NCBI GenBank assembly: GCA_045655325.1
Contig: JAZOOY010000060.1
Location: 1 to 16,748, forward strand
Length of the DNA stretch: 16,748 nucleotides
Reading direction: 5' to 3'
From: UBA1738 sp045655325
Lineage (GTDB): Bacteria > Bacillota > Clostridia > UBA1381
The notes under the pieces were generated by a model. That model saw only the letters and a list, made by a program, of their open reading frames with translations, ran no database searches and was not told the origin of the DNA. The stretch's first letter is position 1; each line of letters begins with the position of its first letter. Below, piece after piece: positions 7,243 through 14,660 of this stretch. Made by a program: the position numbers and the translations under genes.

Positions 7243-9046
7243 TTTTATTCTCCCTCCATGGTCTTATAAGGCATCTTGGTCCGTAACCGATTAAATCGGT
7301 TCTGTCCGCTATGCGAAGCGCTTCTTCAATAAGCCTGCGGTTTTCAGGTCTTTGGAACTGAAGTAATGCCCTTTGCATTGCCTTTTCTTTTGCATCCTTT
7401 GGCACATATACGCTTTTTCCTGTCATCGGGTCAATTCCTGTATAGAACATACAGGTAGAGATTGTTCCCGGCGTTGGGTAAAAGTCCTGTACCTGTTGCG
7501 GATTTATGCCGTTTTCCTTAAGATACACAGCAAGGCGTATTGCATCCATCAGGGTACTTCCCGGGTGGGATGACATCAAATACGGCACAAGGTACTGCTT
7601 TTTGCCAAGTTGCTCGTTTATCTTTTTATATTTTTCAGAAAACCGTTTATAAACATCATTAGACGGCTTTCCCATATATTTTAATACATTATCCGAAATA
7701 TGCTCCGGTGCCACCTTTAGCTGACCACTTACGTGGTGCTTCACCAAATCATAAAAGAACTTGTCGTTCTTGTCATTTATAAGATAGTCAAAACGGATTC
7801 CCGAACGTATAAATACCTTTTTAACACCCTTTATACCCCTTAGCTTTTCCAAAAGCTCGCCGTATTCCTTATGGCTGATTTCCATATTCTTACAAGGCGT
7901 TGGGTACAGGCACTGTCTTTCTTTGCAAGCACCCTGTGTAAGTTGCTTTTTGCAGGCAGGGAATCTGAAGTTTGCGGTAGGTCCGCCAACATCGTGAATA
8001 TAACCCTTAAAATCAGGCATCCTTGTCATTTCTTCTGCTTCTTTTATGATAGATTCCTGACTTCGTGAAGTAACAATTCTGCCCTGATGAAAGGCAAGAG
8101 CGCAGAAGTTACAACTACCAAAACAACCACGTGAACTTGCGATAGAGAACTTAACCTCGGTTATGGCAGGAACACCGCCGTGCTTTTCATACATCGGGTG
8201 GTAGTTCTTCATATAGAAAAGGTCATAAGTTCTGTCAAGTTCTTCACGGGAAAGTGGTTCCTGTGGTGGGTTTTGCACCAAGTACTTATCCCCGTGCTTT
8301 TGCACCACCGTTTTGCCCTTATATGGGTTTTGCTCTAAATGCTGAAGTTTTGTTGCCTCGGCATAGGCTTTTTTACTTTCAACGCATTCTTCATAAGACG
8401 GTATTTTTACGCTGTCATAAATATCGTCGGTATCAGAAAGATAGCAAGTGCCTTTTATATAGGTGATGTCCTTTACGTCCATTCCCGAATCAAGGCAGTC
8501 TGCAAGTTCCACAATCTGTCTTTCGCCCATACCATACATCAGAATATCGGCACGGCTATCCAGTAAAATTGAACGTCTTATCTTATCATCCCAATAATCA
8601 TAGTGAGCAAATCGTCTTAGGCTTGCTTCAACACCGCCGATTAAAATCGGAATATCACCGAACACTTCACGGATGCGGTTACAGTACACGATTGTTGCTC
8701 TATCCGGCCTCATTCCTGCTTTTCCGCCTGGCGAATAAAGGTCCTCACTTCTGCGTTTTTTCGCCGCAGTATAGTGATTCACCATAGAGTCAATGTTACC
8801 GGCACTCACCAAAACACCAAGCCTTGGTCTGCCAAGCCTTTTAAAGTCCTTTGTGCCCTGCCAGTTTGGTTGGGCAATTATGCCTACCTTGTACCCCGCA
8901 TTTTCCAAAACACGCATAATTATAGCGTGGCCGAAACTTGGGTGGTCAACATAGGCATCACCGGAAATATAAAGAAAATCAAGCTGGTCCCAACCGCGTT
9001 TTTCCATATCGCCACGGTTTGTCGGCAAAAAATCATTCTTCGTCAT
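7169..9046 (-). CDS. YgiQ family radical SAM protein (UPF0313)
   Basis: Radical S-adenosylmethionine enzyme of the YgiQ family. The reaction of this family is not established to my knowledge. The product is 625 aa. The N-terminal region FLPTNRGDMEKRGWDQLDF through SGDAYVDHPSFGHAII (to about residue 42) and LIGGVEASLRRFAHYDYWDDK (135-155) is diagnostic, a cobalamin-binding-like fold before the SAM barrel. The [4Fe-4S] cluster motif is C308-x3-C312-x2-C315 in SRGCFGSCNFC. The C-terminal part holds KVAPEH and YLVPYLMSSHPGS, typical of the family. The last two dozen residues after CLIRPW are lysine/arginine rich and are encoded over the start of folD in another frame. It begins 14 nt before the ftsK stop. 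The SD is poor (GAAGAG close to the ATG), suggesting coupling to ftsK translation. Confidence 0.93.
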   Translation of the reverse strand: MTKNDFLPTNRGDMEKRGWDQLDFLYISGDAYVDHPSFGHAIIMRVLENAGYKVGIIAQPNWQGTKDFKRLGRPRLGVLVSAGNIDSMVNHYTAAKKRRSEDLYSPGGKAGMRPDRATIVYCNRIREVFGDIPILIGGVEASLRRFAHYDYWDDKIRRSILLDSRADILMYGMGERQIVELADCLDSGMDVKDITYIKGTCYLSDTDDIYDSVKIPSYEECVESKKAYAEATKLQHLEQNPYKGKTVVQKHGDKYLVQNPPQEPLSREELDRTYDLFYMKNYHPMYEKHGGVPAITEVKFSIASSRGCFGSCNFCALAFHQGRIVTSRSQESIIKEAEEMTRMPDFKGYIHDVGGPTANFRFPACKKQLTQGACKERQCLYPTPCKNMEISHKEYGELLEKLRGIKGVKKVFIRSGIRFDYLINDKNDKFFYDLVKHHVSGQLKVAPEHISDNVLKYMGKPSNDVYKRFSEKYKKINEQLGKKQYLVPYLMSSHPGSTLMDAIRLAVYLKENGINPQQVQDFYPTPGTISTCMFYTGIDPMTGKSVYVPKDAKEKAMQRALLQFQRPENRRLIEEALRIADRTDLIGYGPRCLIRPWRENKNVSKDIKRKRSIGKNKTGAKRRGR

Positions 9047-11552
9047 ACTCTTCTGTTTCTTCGTATTCTTCTACTTCTTCTAATTCTTCAATGTCTTCGT
9101 CATAGTCTTCTTCATAAACTTCTGCATCGTCATACAAAGCACGGATTCTGTTTAAGTAAACTTCTCTTGGCTTTGAGCCGTTTGCTCCGCCGATAAGACC
9201 ACGGGTTTCCATCTGGTCAACAATACGTCTTGCTCTCGCATAGCCCACCTTCATCTTTGTCTGGATGATAGATGTTGAAATCTCGCCACGCTCTGCCGCA
9301 AGCTCAATTGCCTGTGGAAGTAGCTCGTCCGCATCGTCGCCCTCATCTTCGTCGGTTACGCCATGGTCACCTGTTGCCATTCTTTCAATATGGTCGGCTA
9401 AATCCTGTGCATAGCTTGTCTCTTCGCAGTTATCCTTAATGAATGCGATAAGGCTTTCAATTTCTTCGTCGGATACAAATGCACCCTGAACACGCATTGC
9501 GTTTGGAAGTCCTGTTGGGTGGTAAAGCATATCACCCTTACCAAGTAGCTTTTCCGCACCAACCTTGTCAAGGATTGTTCTTGAGTCCACGCCTGATGAT
9601 ACCGCAAAAGCGATACGGCTTGGTACGTTTGCCTTGATTAAACCTGTAATAACGTCAACTGACGGTCTTTGTGTTGCGATAATAAGGTGAATACCTGCAG
9701 CACGTGCAAGCTGGGCAAGACGGCAAATATAGTCTTCCACTTCCTTTGCCGCAACCATCATAAGGTCAGCAAGCTCGTCTATGATAATAACAATCTGTGG
9801 TAGTTTTTCTGAACCGTTCTTTTCGGCATGTTCGTTATAGCCTTTTAGGTTTCTTGTCTGGGTTTCTGCAAAAAGAGCGTATCTTCTCATCATTTCGCCA
9901 ACTGCCCAGTTAAGTGCACCTGCCGCCTTTTTCGGGTCGGTTACAACCGGAATCAAAAGATGCGGGATGCCATTATACATACCAAGTTCCACAACCTTCG
10001 GGTCAACCATGATAAGTTTAACCTCGTCAGGACGTGCTTTATATAAAATACTTGTGATAATTGTGTTGATACAAACAGATTTACCAGAACCTGTTGAACC
10101 GGCAATCAAAACGTGTGGGAACTTTGAAATGTCGCCGATTACTACGTTACCGCCGATGTCCTTACCAAGTGCCACAGAAAGCTTTGATTTAGCGTTCTGG
10201 AAAGTTTCGCTTTCCATAAGCTCACGAGCTGATACTGTACCGATAGTGTTGTTCGGAACTTCAATACCAACTGCCGCTTTACCAGGAACTGCCGCAACCA
10301 AAACTGTTGGTACTGCAAGATTTAAGGCAATATCTTCAGAAAGTCCTGTGATTTTTGCCAGCTTAATACCTGTTGACGGCTGAATTTCGTATCTTGTAAC
10401 GGTCGGGCCTTGTGTTACTTGCAAAAGTTTTGCATCAACGCCGAAGTCTTTTAAAACTGTCATCAGCTTGTTTGCGGTTTCATACATTTCACGGCGTTTG
10501 TCAGAAGACACCGCATCAACTTTCTTTAAGATGTCAATCGGTGGCATCTTATAGTCCGCAAACTGTGACTCGATAGATTTTGTAATTTCGCCTGCAACTT
10601 CTTCCTTTTCTTCTTCTGTTGCAGCAGCCACCTTTTTAGGCTTCGCCTTTTCTTGCGCCTTTTTCTTTTCTTCTTCTAAAAGCTCTTTAACGCCTTCTGT
10701 CTTTGGAAGCTGTGCTGCAACGCCCTCTAGGAACTCTTCTGCATTAAATACAGCTTCTTCAGTCTTTTCTTTCTTTTTAACCTTCTTTTCAGGCTCTTTT
10801 GGAAGGCCAAACATATCAGGGTCTACCTTTGCCACTTCCAAGATTTCTTCGCTCTTACGTTTTGCTTCTATAATCTTGCCTGTAGCCATATCCTGTGGCT
10901 CATCGTCGTCATATTCTTCTCTTTCCTTTGAGATTGTTTCAAAGATTTCTGTGAAAGATACTCTGAAAACAAAGCACAAATCCACTGCCAAAAGTGCAAG
11001 GATTATAACAACTGATGCGGCTTTACCAAACAGGTTCTTTAAAAGAATCGCAACCGTTCCGCCTAAAACACCGCCACCGATGTTTTCAATGCCATAACCC
11101 CAAAGTGCTGATATTTCCGGCATCTTTTCCTGCCAGAACAGCATAACCAAAGCTGCAACCAATACCACTGCAAGGATTGAAAGACCCAGCTTTATCATAA
11201 GGTTGTTTGTTCTTTTAACACGGAATACGTATATGCCAAGGGCAATAACCACCGCCGGCACAAAATAGGCTGTTAATGAGAATAAACCGAACATCAGGTC
11301 GTTTATAAATCCTGCCACAACACCCTGTGCACTTCCGTATGTAAATATAGCAAGTAGCACACCGGCAACTGTCATCCAGATACCGGAAATTGCATATGAA
11401 AAATCATTCTTTTTCTGAACTTTTGGCTCTGGCTTTCTTCTTGTAGAAGGTGCCTGCTTTCGGGTTTTAGCAGGTGCTTTTGTACCTGTTCTTTGAGCCG
11501 GTTTTGTAGTTCTTTTTGCAGAAGTTGTTTTTCTTGTCTGCTTTGTAGCCAT
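9033..11552 (-). CDS. ftsK: FtsK/SpoIIIE-type DNA translocase
   Basis: Septum-associated ATP-driven DNA pump that clears chromosomes from the division or sporulation septum. The product is 839 aa. Residues 1-50 are a basic Lys/Arg/Thr/Ala tail. About four transmembrane helices lie between residues 53 and 200, followed by a charged Lys/Glu linker (about 205-330). The motor follows, with DFGVDAKLLQVTQGPTVTRYEIQP near 369-392, Walker A GSTGSGKS at 485-492 and Walker B VIIIDEL at 587-593. A winged-helix gamma domain (about 742-800, VGYARARRIVDQMETRGLIGG) recognises orienting sequences. The last roughly 30 residues are almost all Asp, Glu and Tyr, an unusual acidic tail. The ATG has GAGGTGG close upstream. 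The gene heads the operon ftsK-ygiQ-folD-galK. I cannot separate FtsK from SpoIIIE roles by sequence. Confidence 0.96.
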   Translation of the reverse strand: MATKQTRKTTSAKRTTKPAQRTGTKAPAKTRKQAPSTRRKPEPKVQKKNDFSYAISGIWMTVAGVLLAIFTYGSAQGVVAGFINDLMFGLFSLTAYFVPAVVIALGIYVFRVKRTNNLMIKLGLSILAVVLVAALVMLFWQEKMPEISALWGYGIENIGGGVLGGTVAILLKNLFGKAASVVIILALLAVDLCFVFRVSFTEIFETISKEREEYDDDEPQDMATGKIIEAKRKSEEILEVAKVDPDMFGLPKEPEKKVKKKEKTEEAVFNAEEFLEGVAAQLPKTEGVKELLEEEKKKAQEKAKPKKVAAATEEEKEEVAGEITKSIESQFADYKMPPIDILKKVDAVSSDKRREMYETANKLMTVLKDFGVDAKLLQVTQGPTVTRYEIQPSTGIKLAKITGLSEDIALNLAVPTVLVAAVPGKAAVGIEVPNNTIGTVSARELMESETFQNAKSKLSVALGKDIGGNVVIGDISKFPHVLIAGSTGSGKSVCINTIITSILYKARPDEVKLIMVDPKVVELGMYNGIPHLLIPVVTDPKKAAGALNWAVGEMMRRYALFAETQTRNLKGYNEHAEKNGSEKLPQIVIIIDELADLMMVAAKEVEDYICRLAQLARAAGIHLIIATQRPSVDVITGLIKANVPSRIAFAVSSGVDSRTILDKVGAEKLLGKGDMLYHPTGLPNAMRVQGAFVSDEEIESLIAFIKDNCEETSYAQDLADHIERMATGDHGVTDEDEGDDADELLPQAIELAAERGEISTSIIQTKMKVGYARARRIVDQMETRGLIGGANGSKPREVYLNRIRALYDDAEVYEEDYDEDIEELEEVEEYEETEEYDEE

Positions 11553-11608
11553 AATCCACCTCGTATATATTTTTAACTAAATTTCTTTACACTTATAACC
11601 ATTTTATA

Positions 11609-11637
11609 ATTATACCACAATACTTAAAAAAAAACAA
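11609..11637 (-). promoter_or_regulatory. Sigma-A-type promoter for the ftsK operon
   Basis: Minus-strand TTGTTT (11632-11637) and TATAAT (11609-11614) are spaced by 17 nt. The -10 is preceded by GTGG, as at the pyrH promoter. The start is predicted near 11602, giving a leader of about 50 nt before the ftsK ATG. It is divergent from the SRP RNA promoter, with only about 22 bp between the two -35 boxes. Confidence 0.7.
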
Positions 11638-11659
11638 TAACTTTATGGATAAAAAACAC

Positions 11660-11688
11660 TTGCAGTTTTTTATAATATATAGTATAAT
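11660..11688 (+). promoter_or_regulatory. Sigma-A-type promoter for the SRP RNA
   Basis: TTGCAG (11660-11665) and a consensus TATAAT (11683-11688) are spaced by 17 nt, with A/T-rich flanks. The predicted start near 11695 lies about 15 nt ahead of the first paired base of the SRP RNA. Confidence 0.8.
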
Positions 11689-11709
11689 AGTAAAGTAATA
11701 TTAAAATTT

Positions 11710-11829
11710 AAAGGGCGATGATAACCGAGTCCTGTACGACTTTACGCCGGTGAACCTTGTCAGATGGGGAACCAAGCAGCAATAAGCCGGAGGTGGGTGC
11801 GATACAGATTAACTCGGTTTGAGCCTTTT
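11710..11829 (+). ncRNA. ffs: Signal recognition particle RNA, small bacterial type
   Basis: RNA scaffold that binds Ffh (SRP54) for co-translational membrane targeting. The 5' AAAGGGC (11710-11716) pairs with GCCTTTT (11823-11829), and ACCGAGT pairs with ACTCGGT further in, closing a long hairpin. The apical domain IV is recognisable from GTGAACCTTGTCAG, a GGAA tetraloop, AAGCAGCAATAAG. Compared with the usual TCC-GGAA-GGA tip, this RNA has TGG-GGAA-CCA, so the two closing pairs are swapped with pairing kept, and one G before it is A. The size, about 120 nt, indicates no full Alu domain. Position just upstream of dnaX-ybaB-recR matches the neighbourhood of the Bacillus subtilis SRP RNA gene. 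Exact mature ends are not readable from sequence. Confidence 0.92.
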
Positions 11830-11838
11830 TGAAATTCC

Positions 11839-11863
11839 AAATCCCCTGTTATCGGGGTTTTTT
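11839..11863 (+). terminator. Weak intrinsic terminator after the SRP RNA
   Basis: CCCC (11843-11846) and GGGG (11854-11857) pair around a 7-nt loop. Outer A/T pairs follow beyond a T-T mismatch, and TTTTTT follows (11858-11863). The core is only 4 bp, so partial readthrough into dnaX is likely. No separate convincing dnaX promoter is visible. Confidence 0.65.
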
Positions 11864-11890
11864 ACTATACTGAAAAAGGAGTGAACAGTT

Positions 11891-13642
11891 ATGGCATATC
11901 AGGCTATTTACCGCAAGTGGCGTCCGATGGTTTTTGAAGATGTTGTGGGTCAGACCCATATAACAAAAACTTTGCAGAACCAATTGGAATCAGGACGTTG
12001 CGGTCACGCTTACCTTTTCTGCGGTACCCGTGGAACAGGCAAAACAACCTGTGCAAAGATTTTCTCAAAAGCCGTAAACTGTCTTTCTCCAAAAAACGGC
12101 TCACCTTGTAATGAGTGCGCCATCTGCCGTGGCATCCAAGACGGCAGTATTATGGACGTTTTTGAAATCGACGCCGCATCAAATAACGGTGTTGACAATG
12201 TCCGCGAAATTATCGAAGATGCAAAATATGTAGCAACCGAGGCAAAATACCGAGTTTATATCATAGACGAGGTGCATATGCTCTCCGGCGGTGCATTTAA
12301 CGCACTTCTAAAAACCCTTGAAGAACCACCGGAACACGTGATTTTCATTCTTGCCACAACCGAGGCACACAAGGTTCCGCAGACTATACTTTCACGTTGC
12401 CAGCGATTTGATTTTAAACGAATCAAGCCTGACGATATCATAAGAAGAATGCGTGAAATCGCAATGGGCGACGGTCTTACCCTGACCGACGATGCATACA
12501 GACTTCTTGCCCAACTTGCAGACGGCTCAATGCGTGACGGACTTTCCATTTTGGAAAGATGCGTTTCTGCCGTTGGTACAAACCTTACTTATGACGCCAT
12601 TACAGATAGCTTGGGAATTTCAGGCAGAGGTCCACTATTCAAAATTGTGGACGCCATAAATTCCGGCGATGCGCAAGGCGTTTTGGAAACAATAAACACT
12701 CTTTCATCAGACGGAAAGGACCTTCACGTGTTCATTGATAACTTAATTGAACACTACCGAAACCTTATGGTTTGCAAGGTTACCAATAGCCCTGACGCTA
12801 TCCTTACCTGCGATGAAGAAGAGCTTATAAAACTAAAAGCACAGGCAGAGAAAACTAGCTTTGACAAGCTATCTCACGCCGTATCCGCACTTTCTTCAAA
12901 AAGAGCAGATGCAAAGTGGGTTAAAGAGCCACGAGTTATATACGAGTTATGCCTTATAAAGCTTGCAAAACCGGAGCTTGAGTCTTCTTATGAAGCAATC
13001 TTAGACAGGCTTGCAGAATGCGAAGATAAAATCAAAAACGGCATAACTGTGCAGGTTTCAAAGGAAGAAGCTCAAGAAAAAAAGGAAGATGCAAAACCTG
13101 AAAAACCAAAGCCATCCGGCAAGATTTTCGTTCCGGTTGACGTATCAACCTTAACGTCACAGACACCTATCGTTTCTGCTGCACGAAAATGGGACAAAAC
13201 CGTTCAGGCAATAGTACGCCAGCACCCACACTTAGCATCCGCTATTATGGGTCGCAGAATTACCATTGATGGCGAAGGCATTATCCTTATTTTCGACAAA
13301 AAGGAAATGATGATGAAACGAATTGCTTCTACTTATGTGAAGCAGATAACTGAGGCAGTGTGTCGTTCCTGCGGTGAGCAGATTATTGTAAAAACTGCGT
13401 TTTTGGACGATATTGAAGACAATATCATTGATTACTGGTCAATCGGCGGAGAAAAGGCCGTTGAAACCGAGTCCGGTGACCCAATTGATGCACTAACCAA
13501 CAGTTTTCCGGAAATTGTGGAAATAACTGACGAGTCCGAGTTCTTGGACTACAACATTGAAGACGAAAACTTCTCACAGGCAGAACTAACAGAGCGTGAT
13601 GATGAAGAATTTTTAGAAGAAAATGAAATTGAAGAAGAGTAA
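11891..13642 (+). CDS. dnaX: DNA polymerase III subunit tau (and probably gamma)
   Basis: Clamp-loader ATPase subunit of the replicative polymerase. The tau product is 583 aa. Residues 1-180 show the AAA+ core: MAYQAIYRKWRP start, Walker A GTRGTGKT at 45-52, zinc cysteines C64, C73, C76 and C79, Walker B with DEVH at 126-129, sensor ILATTEAHKVP, and SRC at 168-170. After the collar domain (to about 375) a Lys/Glu-rich hinge contains an A AAA AAG slippery site, codons 396-398. A -1 shift there stops five codons later and would yield a gamma-like protein of 403 aa. The C-terminal part (about 405-583) is the less conserved tau-specific region and ends in an acidic tail. AAGGAG precedes the ATG. 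The gene is followed by ybaB and recR with short spacers, the standard order. Confidence 0.97.
   Translation: MAYQAIYRKWRPMVFEDVVGQTHITKTLQNQLESGRCGHAYLFCGTRGTGKTTCAKIFSKAVNCLSPKNGSPCNECAICRGIQDGSIMDVFEIDAASNNGVDNVREIIEDAKYVATEAKYRVYIIDEVHMLSGGAFNALLKTLEEPPEHVIFILATTEAHKVPQTILSRCQRFDFKRIKPDDIIRRMREIAMGDGLTLTDDAYRLLAQLADGSMRDGLSILERCVSAVGTNLTYDAITDSLGISGRGPLFKIVDAINSGDAQGVLETINTLSSDGKDLHVFIDNLIEHYRNLMVCKVTNSPDAILTCDEEELIKLKAQAEKTSFDKLSHAVSALSSKRADAKWVKEPRVIYELCLIKLAKPELESSYEAILDRLAECEDKIKNGITVQVSKEEAQEKKEDAKPEKPKPSGKIFVPVDVSTLTSQTPIVSAARKWDKTVQAIVRQHPHLASAIMGRRITIDGEGIILIFDKKEMMMKRIASTYVKQITEAVCRSCGEQIIVKTAFLDDIEDNIIDYWSIGGEKAVETESGDPIDALTNSFPEIVEITDESEFLDYNIEDENFSQAELTERDDEEFLEENEIEEE
13062..13101 (+). 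other. Candidate programmed -1 frameshift site in dnaX
   Basis: AGGAAG (13062-13067) is an SD-like element. Exactly 10 nt later comes A AAA AAG (13078-13084), in the phase needed for tandem tRNA slippage because the zero-frame codons are GAA AAA AAG. In the -1 frame the codons run GGA AGA TGC AAA ACC and then TGA at 13099-13101. E. coli dnaX has the same heptamer with AGGGAG 10 nt upstream. The E. coli site also has a strong downstream stem-loop, and I see none here. The seven-A run (13077-13083) could also allow RNA polymerase slippage to the same stop. Confidence 0.7.
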
Positions 13643-13656
13643 AGGAGATTACTAAA

Positions 13657-14010
13657 ATGGGAAAATATAAGGGCTTCGGCGGAAGCGGAATGAATCAGAA
13701 TAAAAAGGTTTCAGGAATTATGCAACAGGCACAGATGATGCAGGAGCGTATGCAGGCAATTCAGGAAGAAGTTGAAAAGAAGTCTGTTACTGCTAGCAGT
13801 GGCGGTGGCGTTGTTACTGTTAAAATGAGCGGTAAAAAGGAAGTTGAAGAAATTATTTTGAAGCCGGAAGTTGTTGACCCTGACGATATCGAAACCTTGC
13901 AGGACCTTATTATGGTTGCTGTAAACGATGCTATAAAGCAGGCAGACGATATGATGAACGAAGGTATGAGCGAAATCACAGGCGGACTTAATATCCCTGG
14001 ATTGTTCTAA
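13657..14010 (+). CDS. YbaB/EbfC family nucleoid-associated protein
   Basis: Small dimeric DNA-binding protein of the YbaB/EbfC family, thought to act in nucleoid organisation and often linked with RecR function. The product is 117 aa, close to the usual 100-115. After a glycine-rich start, the helical segment from NQNKKVSGIMQQAQMMQERMQ through EEVEKKSV forms the tweezer helix. The central strands are ASSGGGVVTVKMSGKKEVEEIILKPEVVD, and the end MNEGMSEITGGLNIPGLF is typical. The start has AAGGAG 9 nt upstream, partly overlapping the dnaX stop. A second in-frame ATG (MNQNKK, residue 12) is possible but has no comparable SD. It is co-transcribed between dnaX and recR. Confidence 0.94.
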   Translation: MGKYKGFGGSGMNQNKKVSGIMQQAQMMQERMQAIQEEVEKKSVTASSGGGVVTVKMSGKKEVEEIILKPEVVDPDDIETLQDLIMVAVNDAIKQADDMMNEGMSEITGGLNIPGLF

Positions 14011-14026
14011 TTTTACGAGGTAAGCT

Positions 14027-14626
14027 ATGTACTCACCAATGATTGAAAGCCTGATTGAACAGTTTGCGCAATTCCCCGGAATCGGCAGAAAAAGTGCGGA
14101 ACGAATGGCTTTTTATGTTCTTGATTTAATGAGCGAGGCTGATTGTCAGCACTTTGCAGACGTTGTGATGGAAACAAAAAAATCTGTGGCATTCTGCGAA
14201 GTTTGTCAGAATCTGACCGACGTTTCACCTTGCCCTATTTGTGCATCTTCTAGGCGTGATAGTTCTGTGATTTGCGTTGTGGAACAGCCAAAGGACGTGT
14301 CTGCCATTGAAAAAACAGGCGGATATAATGGACTTTATCACGTTCTTCACGGTGCAATTTCACCGATAGACGATATAACGCCTGACGATATCAGGATAAA
14401 GGAACTTCTTTTAAGACTTTCAAGCGGAACTGTAACAGAAGTAATTATGGCAACTAACCCAACAGTTAACGGAACTGCAACTGCTGTGTATATCCAAAAA
14501 CTTTTGAAGCCTTTCGGCATTAAGGTGACACGAATCGCCCACGGAATCCCTGTTGGCGCAGACCTTGAATATGCTGACGAAATGACCCTTTCAAAAGCAC
14601 TTGAAGGAAGAACAGAAATGAACTGA
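14027..14626 (+). CDS. recR: Recombination mediator RecR
   Basis: Works with RecO (and RecF) to load RecA on gapped DNA. The product is 199 aa, normal length. The N-terminal helix-hairpin-helix is LIEQFAQFPGIGRKSAERMAF (9-29). The zinc finger cysteines are C57, C60, C69 and C72. The Toprim domain begins VICVVEQPKDVSAIE (81-95) and includes YHVLHGAISPIDDITPDDIRI. The C-terminal segment has NPTVNGTATAVYI and GIPVGADLEYADEMTLSKALEGR. GAGG lies 7 nt before the ATG. The gene ends the SRP RNA-dnaX-ybaB-recR unit and its stop codon is immediately followed by a strong terminator. Confidence 0.97.
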   Translation: MYSPMIESLIEQFAQFPGIGRKSAERMAFYVLDLMSEADCQHFADVVMETKKSVAFCEVCQNLTDVSPCPICASSRRDSSVICVVEQPKDVSAIEKTGGYNGLYHVLHGAISPIDDITPDDIRIKELLLRLSSGTVTEVIMATNPTVNGTATAVYIQKLLKPFGIKVTRIAHGIPVGADLEYADEMTLSKALEGRTEMN

Positions 14627-14654
14627 AACGGACAGTGAAAACTGTTCGTTTTTT
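14627..14654 (+). terminator. Strong intrinsic terminator after recR
   Basis: AACGGACAGT (14627-14636) pairs with ACTGTTCGTT (14641-14650) over 10 bp with one G-U and a GAAA tetraloop. The run of six Ts (14649-14654) follows. It starts directly after the recR stop. Confidence 0.9.
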
Positions 14655-14660
14655 GTTTAT

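Noticed and set aside
11866..11871. TATACT as a possible -10 for a dnaX promoter
   Set aside because: No -35-like sequence lies 16-18 nt upstream, and the start would fall on the dnaX ribosome binding site.
13116..13138. CCGG/CCGG pairing downstream of the dnaX slippery site as a frameshift-stimulating stem
   Set aside because: Only 4 bp with a long loop and too far (about 30 nt) from the heptamer. It is not comparable to the E. coli stem-loop.
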